Made by a program: the position numbers and the translations under genes
Shown here: piece by piece, positions 1 to 6,045 of the stretch
Position numbering within the stretch: the stretch's first letter is position 1
How the letters are laid out: each line of letters begins with the position of its first letter
The notes under the pieces: generated by a model
Seen by the model: the letters and a program-made list of their open reading frames with translations, nothing else
The model's database searches: none
Told to the model about the DNA's origin: nothing
Source: Mobilitalea sp.
GTDB lineage: Bacteria > Bacillota_A > Clostridia > Lachnospirales > Lachnospiraceae
Length of the DNA stretch: 8,991 bases
Assembly (NCBI GenBank): GCA_029974875.1
Contig: JARKQP010000193.1
Span: 1 to 8,991 of the forward strand
Reading direction: 5' to 3'

Positions 1-85
1 TTGCCCGCTCTGGCAGTTCCTTTAAAGACACCAGATGTTTGCAGTTTGCAATAAACCCGCAGCCAATGATTCCTATTTTATGCAT
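1..85 (-). CDS. Gfo/Idh/MocA-family oxidoreductase, N-terminal fragment (cut by window edge)
   Basis: Only the first 28 residues are in the window; the rest lies beyond position 1. They read MHKIGIIGCGFIANCKHL and onward: a beta strand followed by the glycine-rich GxGxIA turn that binds NAD(P) in the N-terminal Rossmann fold of Gfo/Idh/MocA dehydrogenases. Members of this family oxidise or reduce sugars, inositols and sugar acids in the cytoplasm. A GGAGG ribosome site at 94-98, 8 nt before the ATG, supports the start. It follows the TIM-barrel gene in the same direction but is separated from it by a 212-nt gap holding a long palindrome, so co-transcription is likely but not certain. It is a different protein from the complete oxidoreductase at 1306-2373, whose N-terminus differs. 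The substrate cannot be judged from this fragment. Confidence 0.85.
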   Translation of the reverse strand, partial: MHKIGIIGCGFIANCKHLVSLKELPERA

Positions 86-113
86 AATATAATCCTCCAC
101 TTATTTTATTTTT

Positions 114-277
114 GGATAATTGCAAACCCGGTAACTGCCGCTATTTCTCATACAATTGGTGCGGGTTCCTGAGCGCAATTAGCATGTGTCCGACGGGACA
201 CGTTTTACAACGTGGAGCAAAGGAATTTGCACCAATTGTATGTGAAATAGCACTGACTATACCGTTCCGCAATTACC
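114..277. repeat. Long imperfect palindrome, possible MITE-like element
   Basis: The gap between the TIM-barrel gene and the next oxidoreductase is filled by an inverted repeat with arms of about 55 bp. The inner 31 bp of each arm (141-171 and 221-251), starting GCTATTTC and containing CATACAATTGGTGC, pair with only four mismatches. The arms continue outward with one indel to the ends TAATTGC (117-123) and GCAATTA (269-275). The 49-bp centre holds two small hairpins, GTGTCC-GACG-GGACAC (186-201) and CACGTT-TTAC-AACGTG (199-214), which share three bases and so exclude each other. The 9-mer TATTTTATT occurs at 102-110 and 278-286, just outside, as a possible target duplication, though such AT-rich words are common. 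No T-run follows in the transcribed direction, so it is not a standard terminator. No coding potential was seen. Confidence 0.75.
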
Positions 278-297
278 TATTTTATTGTTTTAATCCA

Positions 298-1134
298 TTA
301 CCATTCAATTCCTTTAAAACGGCTGAAGCCCTTCCTGCTTAAACGCACACTTTCCAATGAACCAAGCCTTGAATGGTCCTGTTCCAGAATAATATAGTCC
401 ACATATTTTCCCGCATCCACAATTGCCTGGATATCCATGATTCCCGTCCCTATTTCTGTAAAGCTTTCCGGTATTTCATACTGATCATAGAAGGAACGGT
501 CTATGTACTGCCCCGGGTGCACCTTTCTGGTCATATCCATATCCGCCTCATAGCCTGCCGCAAAATCCTTCTGATGGAGCATGGTCACCCGGCCACCATA
601 TTTTTCGATTGTTCCCGCCGGATCCTGCCCGCCTCTCAGTATCCAAAAGGTATCCAGCTGAAATTTTACAAGTGCGGGATCCGTATTTTCTGAAAGAATA
701 TCCATAATCATCTGCCCCTCAAAAGAGAGAAATTCGTGGAAATGATTGTGGTAGAAGAAGGTCAGCCCCCGCTTGGCACATTCTTCTCCGGTCTTGTTCA
801 ACCAATATGCCCGGTTCAACACCTCCTGCTTATTGTGGTAAAAATCCCTGGAATATACAACATTGGTATTTCCGATGGTCTTTTGGTAGTCACTGAGTAC
901 ATCCAGATCCTCAAAGGGATCCAGGTGGGCGCTGATCACCTGAACTCCAAGCCTGTCCAGCATGTCCTTCATTTTATCTGCCGGTACACCGAAGCCGATG
1001 CCCTTATCCGCTGTCGTGTTGTGGTTTGCCACTTCAATATAGTGGTATCCAGCCAAAGCCACCTGTTCAATTGTCCCCATGGGATCCTTTTCCATTAAAT
1101 CCCTGACGCTGTATAGCTGTATTGCAGCTTTCAT
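298..1134 (-). CDS. Sugar phosphate isomerase/epimerase-like TIM-barrel protein
   Basis: A 278-residue cytoplasmic protein of the xylose-isomerase-like TIM-barrel family (AP endonuclease 2 fold). Members isomerise, epimerise, dehydrate or cleave sugars and keto-sugars with a divalent metal. Visible family signatures are the N-terminal strand with QLYSVRD (6-12), HNHFHEF (129-135), DTFW (161-164), LHQKD (186-190), TEIGTG (226-231) and ILEQD (249-253). Expected metal or catalytic residues are among E134, D161, H187 and E227. I chose the ATG at 1134 over one 7 codons upstream because a perfect AGGAGG (1143-1148) lies 8 nt before it and would be inside the longer reading. The length is normal for the family. 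It sits between two Gfo/Idh/MocA oxidoreductases, an arrangement typical of oxidise-then-rearrange sugar pathways. The exact reaction is not determined; an IolE-, IolI- or C-glycoside-lyase-like activity are all possible. Confidence 0.9.
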   Translation of the reverse strand: MKAAIQLYSVRDLMEKDPMGTIEQVALAGYHYIEVANHNTTADKGIGFGVPADKMKDMLDRLGVQVISAHLDPFEDLDVLSDYQKTIGNTNVVYSRDFYHNKQEVLNRAYWLNKTGEECAKRGLTFFYHNHFHEFLSFEGQMIMDILSENTDPALVKFQLDTFWILRGGQDPAGTIEKYGGRVTMLHQKDFAAGYEADMDMTRKVHPGQYIDRSFYDQYEIPESFTEIGTGIMDIQAIVDAGKYVDYIILEQDHSRLGSLESVRLSRKGFSRFKGIEW

Positions 1135-1142
1135 CCACTGCA

Positions 1143-1148
1143 CCTCCT
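1143..1148 (-). promoter_or_regulatory. Ribosome binding site deciding the TIM-barrel start
   Basis: Read on the minus strand this is AGGAGG, 8 nt upstream of the ATG at 1134. The alternative in-frame ATG at 1155 would place this site inside the coding region and has no comparable site of its own, so the shorter protein is preferred. Confidence 0.8.
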
Positions 1149-1171
1149 GCTTCATATATTAACTTTTAAAA

Positions 1172-1352
1172 CACACTTCCCGACATGCTGCCGTAGGCAG
1201 CACAAACATAATTGGGAAGAACGCTGCACTTGCGTTCTTCCTAATGGAATACATCGTATTCCATTTGTGAAGCATAGAAGTTGTTAGGCACCGTCTTTTG
1301 GTGCCTTAGAACTTCCAAAGTCTTACTGGAGTAAGACTTTTCACACTTTCCC
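1172..1352. repeat. Modular hairpin element, copy A
   Basis: A string of five hairpins fills the gap between the oxidoreductase and TIM-barrel genes. On the plus strand they are: TGCTGCC-GTA-GGCAGCA (1186-1202); a perfect 10-bp stem GGAAGAACGC around TGCACTT (1215-1241); a perfect 10-bp stem AATGGAATAC around ATC (1243-1265); a 16-bp stem with two mismatches from GAAGTT to GGCACC (1277-1315); and a perfect 10-bp stem AAAGTCTTAC around TGGA (1317-1340). GTGAA (1267-1271) and TTCAC (1340-1344) can close the last two. The first, second and fourth hairpins recur almost base for base in copy B at 4268-4396, with the same loops or near it. Both ends carry CACACTT(T)CCC. The oxidoreductase reading frame ends inside it. 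Function unknown; a dispersed intergenic repeat acting on mRNA stability or transcript ends is my inference. Confidence 0.85.
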
Positions 1353-2373
1353 TGGATGCCCGAAATGCTGCATCAATAATTTCTGTCACTCTCAAGATAT
1401 CCCTTTCCCTGACAAACAACTCTGCTTTTCCCGACACTGCATCCACAATATTTCTGTGATAAGCCAGTGCATCCCCGTCTTCCGGTTCAATTTCCAGGAC
1501 CTCCAGGTTTTCCGGTTCCAGAGGGGCCATGGTCCTGCTTGGCCCCAGATTCTTTTTTCCCAGCACACTGTCAAAGCCCTTTGTATTTCCTTTAATCCGT
1601 GCAATACCCCCGCTTTCACCGCTAAAATCATCCAATTTTATGCTGCCCCTGTCACCGTACACAAACCAGCGGGGCAGCTTTTGCAGCGCCATGGTGCCAA
1701 TCTGGATGTTTGCCCTGATTCCATTGTCAAAATAAAGGCTGAGCATTACAAAATCATCAACTGCCGGAGTCAAAACACTCAAAAGCTGTGCTTCCACGTA
1801 TTCGACCCTATTCTCCGGGAACAGGTTTAATATCTGGTCAATCAGATGAGGACCCCAGTCATAAAGCATTCCCCCTCCACAGTCAGGATCTCCCCGCCAT
1901 CCGAAGACAACGCCCCTTTCTCCCAGAACCCTGGATTCTATCATCACTGTCCGGCCTATTACTCCATTGTTAATGGCCCTTTTCAAGGTCAGATAATCCC
2001 TATCCCAGCGCCGGTTATGGTGCACGGTGAAAAACCTTCCGGTTTCTTTGGAAACAGCTAACACTTCCTTTAACTCCTGCCCGTTAAGAACCGCTGGTTT
2101 TTCACACAGCACATGCTTTCCCGCTCTGAGGCTTTTTTCTGCATAAGCTGCATGGAATTGGTTTGGCGTACTGATGACGACCAGATCCATATCCCCAATA
2201 TCCAAAAATTCCTCAAGAGAATCCACCGTCTTCAACCCAAGGCTTTTTGCTTCCGCCAGCCTCTCAGCTTCCGTATCAAATACAGCGGTAACAGAAGCTT
2301 CCTCCGTCTGTTTGAATTTCTCATAATGAAAATGCCCCATGTATCCAAACCCCAGAATGCCTATCTTTACCAT
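1306..2373 (-). CDS. Gfo/Idh/MocA-family oxidoreductase
   Basis: A 355-residue cytoplasmic NAD(P)-dependent dehydrogenase. The N-terminal Rossmann domain shows GFGYMG (8-13), followed by STPNQFH (68-74) and the family hallmark CEKP (90-93), whose lysine usually takes part in catalysis. The C-terminal domain carries GGGMLYDWGPHLID (166-179), matching the conserved GGGxLxDxGxHxxD substrate and catalytic motif (D172, H176). AGAGGGG at 2381-2387, 7 nt before the ATG, supports the start. It follows the second permease by only 22 nt, so it is in the importer operon and probably acts on the imported sugar, oxidising a hydroxyl or reducing a keto group. Oddity: roughly the last 13 residues (SVKSLTPVRLWKF) and the stop codon lie in repeat copy A, so the natural C-terminus seems to have been replaced or extended. 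The core fold is complete. The substrate is not identifiable. Confidence 0.92.
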   Translation of the reverse strand: MVKIGILGFGYMGHFHYEKFKQTEEASVTAVFDTEAERLAEAKSLGLKTVDSLEEFLDIGDMDLVVISTPNQFHAAYAEKSLRAGKHVLCEKPAVLNGQELKEVLAVSKETGRFFTVHHNRRWDRDYLTLKRAINNGVIGRTVMIESRVLGERGVVFGWRGDPDCGGGMLYDWGPHLIDQILNLFPENRVEYVEAQLLSVLTPAVDDFVMLSLYFDNGIRANIQIGTMALQKLPRWFVYGDRGSIKLDDFSGESGGIARIKGNTKGFDSVLGKKNLGPSRTMAPLEPENLEVLEIEPEDGDALAYHRNIVDAVSGKAELFVRERDILRVTEIIDAAFRASRESVKSLTPVRLWKF

Positions 2374-2395
2374 ATAGCTTCCCCTCTTTCTTTTT

Positions 2396-3217
2396 CTAGC
2401 CCTTCACACTTCCCGCGGTCAATCCTTTGATAAAATATCTGGAGCCTAAGGCAAATATGATAATCAAAGGAATCGTTCCAAGGGATAAGGCACATATCTG
2501 TGCGGCAAAGTCCGAGGAGTACCGGTTACCCAGTGATGCAATCCCCAGGGGGATCGTATATAGCCCCGGGTCATTGAGCACAACCAGCGGCAGAAGGTAG
2601 GCATTCCAATTCCACATAAACTGGAGGATAACCAGCGTTGCCAGCCCTGGCTTTACAAATGGCAGGACTATCCTAAAAAATATTCCCAGCTCACCGCATC
2701 CGTCCAGCCTGGCACTTTCCAGGACTTCGTCGTGTACACCGCTTTTCGTATACTGGGTCATCCAGAACGCCCCGAAGCAATTCGCTATATTCATCAGAAT
2801 GACAGCTTCCCTCGTATCAGCCAGATGCAGAAAACGCATCTCAATTACATAACCAATGAGACCCAGCTGATAGGGAATCATCATACATACAACAATAAAT
2901 ATGGATAGAAATTTATTGAAGCGGAATTTAAATTTTGCAAGTCCGTATCCGGTCAACGCGCTGACTAATGCGCACAGCGTAGTTCCAAGGACAGTGATAT
3001 AAAGGCTGTTTCCGTAATACTTCATAAAGCCGCCGCTTAAAACTTTTCTCATGTTCTCAAATAAATAATTGCCCGGCAGCATGGAAATCGCGTCTGCAAG
3101 ATTTTCATTTTTATAGGTGCCCATGATAAGCATCATATAAAAGGGGAAAAAGCTTATCACGGTAATGACAATCAACACAAGGATTGTCAAGACTTTCTTT
3201 ACTTTTATTTTGCTCAT
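2396..3217 (-). CDS. ABC sugar transporter permease, MalG/UgpE type
   Basis: A 273-residue inner-membrane protein forming one half of the channel of a carbohydrate importer. Hydrophobic segments lie at about 10-32, 72-92, 104-126, 137-155, 192-212 and 243-262, the usual six for this family. The EAA loop that docks the ATPase is seen as ESARLDGCGELGIFFRIVLP (167-186), with the conserved D-G and final P. The C-terminus FIKGLTAGSVKG is the classic MalG-type ending. Its ATG overlaps the TGA stop of the upstream permease (ATGA at 3214-3217), pointing to translational coupling and equal production of the two subunits. A GGAAAGGGG site precedes it. No ATP-binding subunit is encoded here; in many Firmicutes one shared MsmK/UgpC-like ATPase serves several such importers. 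Confidence 0.95.
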   Translation of the reverse strand: MSKIKVKKVLTILVLIVITVISFFPFYMMLIMGTYKNENLADAISMLPGNYLFENMRKVLSGGFMKYYGNSLYITVLGTTLCALVSALTGYGLAKFKFRFNKFLSIFIVVCMMIPYQLGLIGYVIEMRFLHLADTREAVILMNIANCFGAFWMTQYTKSGVHDEVLESARLDGCGELGIFFRIVLPFVKPGLATLVILQFMWNWNAYLLPLVVLNDPGLYTIPLGIASLGNRYSSDFAAQICALSLGTIPLIIIFALGSRYFIKGLTAGSVKG

Positions 3218-4176
3218 TGCCCGTTCCCCTTTCCTGCCATAACTCTGCTGCTGAGAATAGAAATAACAACAATAAATAAGAAAATACCATAGGAAATAGC
3301 TGCCCCCATGCCAAGGTCTGCCGACCCGGAGGAACCAAAGGATGCATCATACATATACCACACCGGAGTCAGACAGCTTCTTTCCGGTCCGCCTACTACC
3401 GCATTGTTTTGTCCGATGGTAAACAATATCTTCGGCGCATCAAACATCTGGATACCGTCGATTATGCTCGTCAAGCCTAAGAACAAGGTTACATTTTTCA
3501 GCAGTGGCAGCATAATTCTTGTTATGACCTGTCTGGAATTGGCACCGTCGATCTGCGCCGCTTCAATCAAATCCGGTGATACATTGGCAAGCCCGGCCAG
3601 ATAGATCGTCATGACGTATCCCGCAAGGCGCCATACCTGCATAATCATCAAGACAATGCGCCCTGTAAGGGGTCTGCCCAACCAATTTATTCTTTCATCT
3701 ACCAAGCCCAACCCTAGAAGTATCTGATTCACTACCCCCGTGCCCCAGTCAAACAAAAGCATGTACAAAAGACCGCAGGCAACGGGAACAATGATATAGG
3801 GCAGAAACTGTACTGTTTGAAAAAGACTTTTCAGCTTTGCGAATTTGCTAAATATTTTGTTATACATAAGTACGGCAATCAGAAAGCCTAATACCAGCGT
3901 TAATGGCAGATACCCTGCCATAATAATCAAAACATTGCCGAGACTCTTAAAGAAATAAGGATCCCGCGTAAAAACCTTTACATAATTAGCAAAGCCGACA
4001 AAGGTTTTATCACCAATACCATTCCAGCTATAAAAGCTCAGACCAAAAGAATAGATAATCGGAAATAATTGAAACGTCATATAAAGTAGGCAGAATGGAA
4101 GGACAAATAGAACCCCCACACGTCCAAGCCGTTTTTCCAGTGATAATTTTTTTGCCTTCACATGTACTTTAGACAT
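3214..4176 (-). CDS. ABC sugar transporter permease, MalF/UgpA type
   Basis: The partner channel subunit, 320 residues from the chosen start. Hydrophobic segments occur at about 19-47, 80-105, 124-142, 172-195, 228-243 and 292-312. The EAA loop reads EAAQIDGANSRQVITRIMLP (205-224), a near-perfect family match. Start choice is uncertain. The longest frame begins at 4278 inside the first hairpin of repeat copy B and has no ribosome site, so it is unlikely. The ATG at 4176 gives a normal family N-terminus, with AAGAGG 13 nt upstream, and it overlaps the end of a mini-ORF that has its own site. A TTG at 4248 after AAGGA is another option. It lies 232 nt after the binding-protein gene, an unusually wide gap for this operon type, because repeat copy B sits between them. 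Confidence 0.9.
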   Translation of the reverse strand: MSKVHVKAKKLSLEKRLGRVGVLFVLPFCLLYMTFQLFPIIYSFGLSFYSWNGIGDKTFVGFANYVKVFTRDPYFFKSLGNVLIIMAGYLPLTLVLGFLIAVLMYNKIFSKFAKLKSLFQTVQFLPYIIVPVACGLLYMLLFDWGTGVVNQILLGLGLVDERINWLGRPLTGRIVLMIMQVWRLAGYVMTIYLAGLANVSPDLIEAAQIDGANSRQVITRIMLPLLKNVTLFLGLTSIIDGIQMFDAPKILFTIGQNNAVVGGPERSCLTPVWYMYDASFGSSGSADLGMGAAISYGIFLFIVVISILSSRVMAGKGNGQ

Positions 4177-4225
4177 GAGTATGTCCATGCCTCTTACTGC
4201 ACAAATCACCATGAAAGTGCTGCAT
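4169..4225 (-). CDS. Possible 18-residue histidine-rich leader peptide
   Basis: A mini-ORF reading MQHFHGDLCSKRHGHTHV, with five histidines in 18 residues. Its ATG (4225-4223) follows AAGGGGGG (six Gs at 4234-4239) with 8-nt spacing, the best ribosome site between the binding-protein gene and the permease. Its TAA stop overlaps the proposed permease ATG at 4176, so ribosomes finishing it could restart on the permease. It is in a different frame from the permease extension. Such an arrangement would suit translational coupling. The histidine content could equally be chance, since CAT and CAC arise easily in this stretch. It matches no family I know. Confidence 0.3.
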   Translation of the reverse strand: MQHFHGDLCSKRHGHTHV

Positions 4226-4267
4226 GGATCCGGCCCCCCTTCGTTCAATAATTTTATTTCCTTCGAC

Positions 4268-4396
4268 TTTCCCGACATGCTGCCGTAGGCAGCATAAACA
4301 TATGTGGGAAGAACGCTGCACTTGCGTTCTTCGAGTGTGAGATTTAGAAATTCTTAGGCACCGTCTTGTGGTGTCTTAGAATTTCTTCTCACACTT
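4268..4396. repeat. Modular hairpin element, copy B
   Basis: The second copy of the element seen at 1172-1352, placed between the binding-protein and first permease genes. On the plus strand it has ATGCTGCC-GTA-GGCAGCAT (4277-4295), GAAGAACGC around the same TGCACTT loop (4308-4332), and one long compound hairpin (4334-4395). That hairpin has a perfect 9-bp outer stem AGTGTGAGA/TCTCACACT, a 3-nt bulge, and an inner stem running from AGAAATTC to GGCACC around GTCTTGT. The third and fifth hairpins of copy A are missing, and the outer stem is much longer. A stable stem-loop after a binding-protein gene is a known way to protect the upstream message and make more binding protein than permease (the REP sequences between E. 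coli malE and malF are the classic case); that this one does so is inference. Confidence 0.85.
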
Positions 4397-4403
4397 CCTC
4401 CTT
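4397..4403 (-). promoter_or_regulatory. Orphan perfect Shine-Dalgarno before repeat copy B
   Basis: Minus-strand AAGGAGG lies 5 nt after the stop of the binding-protein gene but has no usable gene after it. The only nearby start is a GTG followed at once by TGA. The next plausible permease start is over 150 nt away, beyond repeat copy B. It looks like the original ribosome site of the permease, separated from its start codon by the repeat. Confidence 0.5.
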
Positions 4404-4408
4404 AAATA

Positions 4409-5809
4409 CTATTCGATCTTCATTGTTGACGGAAGCTTATTCGTTGCCTCCTCGATGGCATAAGCCAGCGCGCTGTCGAAATCAAAATTCTTATCGCTTT
4501 GGATACGTTCCATTACCACGCCCATTACCTCATCAAGGGTACGGTCATATTTATTTACAGAACGCAGCTTTAAATTCGGTGCAATTTCTTCGAGTAAGAA
4601 TTTATTGACATCCTGCCCGTTAAAAAATTCATTTGGCTTTTCTTGCATATTCATGTAATAGCTCTTTAAAGGCCCTATGGAGCCCATGTCTTCTTCACAA
4701 GCTTTGCTTCCTTCCTCAGTCAACAGCGTCCACTGGATGAAGAGCCAGGCAAGTTCTTTGTTCTTTGCTTCCTTCGGGATACCGTAAGCAGTTCCTCCCA
4801 TAACATAGGGTCCGCCGGTAGCTTCGATTACACTCCAGTCACCTGATGTATCCGGTGCATTTGACTGGATGGCGGCGGTAGCTGACCAAGGTGCATATTC
4901 ATAGATTAATACATTTCCTTCACGGTAAGAAGCATTCCACGCCGGTGTCCAGCGCTTCATCATTCCCGCAATGCCTGCGTCCCTGATTTTTATCATCGGA
5001 GTCAGCATATGTGTGAAATACTTTGTCAGATAAGCTGTATCACCGGAAAATACTTCCTGGCCATACTGGTTTGCAAGCATCCAGTTAATATCGTCCAGGC
5101 CTGCCAGCATGTATACCTTTCCTCCACTGGCATCCAGAACCTTCTTTCCTACCTCAACGAACTTATCCCAGTCAGAGATCATATTATATACGCCGTCCCT
5201 GTCATCTGTTCCCAGATATTCCTTGGCCAGGCTCCTGCGGAATACAAAGCCGCTGGGGTTATACTCACGGTCAATGCAGACCACTCTGCCGTCTTCCGTG
5301 GTTTCCATATCAAGGAGGGGATCAAAAATCAGACTTTTGTCAAAATTATAGGGTGCGGATAATAAATCCTCCCAGATGTCCATGGCCAGAAGCTGTCCCC
5401 TGGTATTCAATTCCACATAAGCAACGTCCGGGAATTTGCCGCCGCTTGCTGCCGTAGTCTGAAGCTTTAGGGTAACATCGCCATTATCAATAGGTACATA
5501 CTTGATCTTCACATTGGGATATACTGCGTTAAAGTTCTCAGCCAATGTCTGCACTTCTGACTCACTCCATGACCAGATCTCAATTTCTCCCTTATAATCT
5601 TCCGGAGCCTTCTCTTTAGAAGCACTTCCCGCATCACTGTCCCCGCCTGTGTCTCCTGATGTGTCCCCGCTGGTGTTTTCTTGTGTTTCTCCTCCTGTTT
5701 CTTTTGGTGCCCCTCCGCTGTTTTGGCATCCGCTAAGCATACCAACCACCATCAGCACCGCCATTGCAGCTGCACACAAGCTTTTCATTTTTAACATCTT
5801 TTTTAACAT
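4409..5809 (-). CDS. Extracellular sugar-binding lipoprotein of the ABC importer (family 1 SBP)
   Basis: A 466-residue lipoprotein that captures the sugar outside the membrane and delivers it to the permease pair encoded just downstream. The N-terminus has lysines, a hydrophobic stretch (about 10-24) and the lipobox LSGC, with C28 as the predicted lipid-anchored residue. A flexible, acidic linker rich in Gly, Ser, Thr and Asp with GDTSGDTGGDSD repeats (about 46-60) follows. The mature fold begins at GEIEIWSWSESEVQTLAENF and continues with YPNVKIKYVPI and the GGKFPDVAYVEL segment, the usual order in UgpB/MalE-like proteins. Later GGTAYGIPKEAKNKELAWLFIQW is the typical late-domain motif. AGGAGG at 5817-5822, 7 nt before the ATG, fixes the start. 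A terminator upstream separates it from the first binding protein, so it heads its own operon. Confidence 0.95.
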   Translation of the reverse strand: MLKKMLKMKSLCAAAMAVLMVVGMLSGCQNSGGAPKETGGETQENTSGDTSGDTGGDSDAGSASKEKAPEDYKGEIEIWSWSESEVQTLAENFNAVYPNVKIKYVPIDNGDVTLKLQTTAASGGKFPDVAYVELNTRGQLLAMDIWEDLLSAPYNFDKSLIFDPLLDMETTEDGRVVCIDREYNPSGFVFRRSLAKEYLGTDDRDGVYNMISDWDKFVEVGKKVLDASGGKVYMLAGLDDINWMLANQYGQEVFSGDTAYLTKYFTHMLTPMIKIRDAGIAGMMKRWTPAWNASYREGNVLIYEYAPWSATAAIQSNAPDTSGDWSVIEATGGPYVMGGTAYGIPKEAKNKELAWLFIQWTLLTEEGSKACEEDMGSIGPLKSYYMNMQEKPNEFFNGQDVNKFLLEEIAPNLKLRSVNKYDRTLDEVMGVVMERIQSDKNFDFDSALAYAIEEATNKLPSTMKIE

Positions 5810-5816
5810 TTACTTA

Positions 5817-5848
5817 CCTCCTCTGCTTATTTTTGTGCCCTTATTATC
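5817..5848 (-). promoter_or_regulatory. Candidate promoter -10 and ribosome site of the importer operon
   Basis: On the minus strand an extended -10, TGTGATAAT (GATAAT at 5848-5843), is followed by AGGAGG (5822-5817) and the ATG at 5809, giving a leader of roughly 25-30 nt. At 17-nt spacing the -35 would be TTCATT, a poor match to TTGACA, which fits a promoter that needs an activator such as the AraC-type regulator encoded upstream. Purine-rich half-repeats further up (around 5895-5920) could be its binding sites, but they are weak. Confidence 0.45.
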
Positions 5849-5960
5849 ACATCTCCTGCAGAAAAAATGAATAAACTGGTCTGTCCTGGCTCTTTGATTT
5901 TTTGTGATTATTTCTTTAAAAAATACTTCCCCCTCTTTATTTTTCTACGAAATAGCCAAT

Positions 5961-6029
5961 AAATAAAAAAATAAGCCCTTTTCATCATGAATTTCTTTAC
6001 AATGCCACGAAATCCATAATGAAAAGAGC
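5961..6029 (-). terminator. Strong rho-independent terminator after the upstream binding-protein gene
   Basis: In the minus-strand transcript a 21-bp stem forms between 6029-6009 (starting GCTCTTTTCATTATGG) and 5995-5975 (ending GATGAAAAGGGC). All 21 pairs are Watson-Crick or G-U. The loop is 13 nt, and the stem is followed by TTATTTTTTTATTTATT. It begins 16 nt after the stop of the gene at 6046-7389 and should end the sensor-regulator-binding protein transcript. The plus strand has no T-run on the other side, so it acts in one direction. Confidence 0.9.
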
Positions 6030-6045
6030 CCGGTACCTTTAAAGG

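Noticed and set aside
114..277. The long palindrome as an intrinsic terminator
   Set aside because: No U-tract follows the stem on the transcribed strand; the stem is far longer than a terminator and has transposon-like ends.
112..342. Plus-strand reading frames across the window (for example 112-342, 736-1098, 5009-5362)
   Set aside because: They mirror minus-strand genes or repeats, lack ribosome sites, and give low-complexity or Cys/His/Ile-rich translations with no recognisable domain.
1135..1155. Seven-residue longer start of the TIM-barrel protein
   Set aside because: The extra codons contain the AGGAGG ribosome site itself, and the usual family N-terminus begins at the internal methionine.
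4177..4278. N-terminal extension of the first permease starting at 4278
   Set aside because: The start codon lies inside a perfect hairpin of repeat copy B, no ribosome site precedes it, and the extra 34 residues (MSGKSKEIKLLNEGG and onward) are not typical of the family. The extension is an open frame running into the repeat.
4268..4396. Riboswitch or T-box in the gap before the permease
   Set aside because: The hairpins are perfect local palindromes repeated at another locus, with no conserved ligand-binding core or specifier loop that I recognise.
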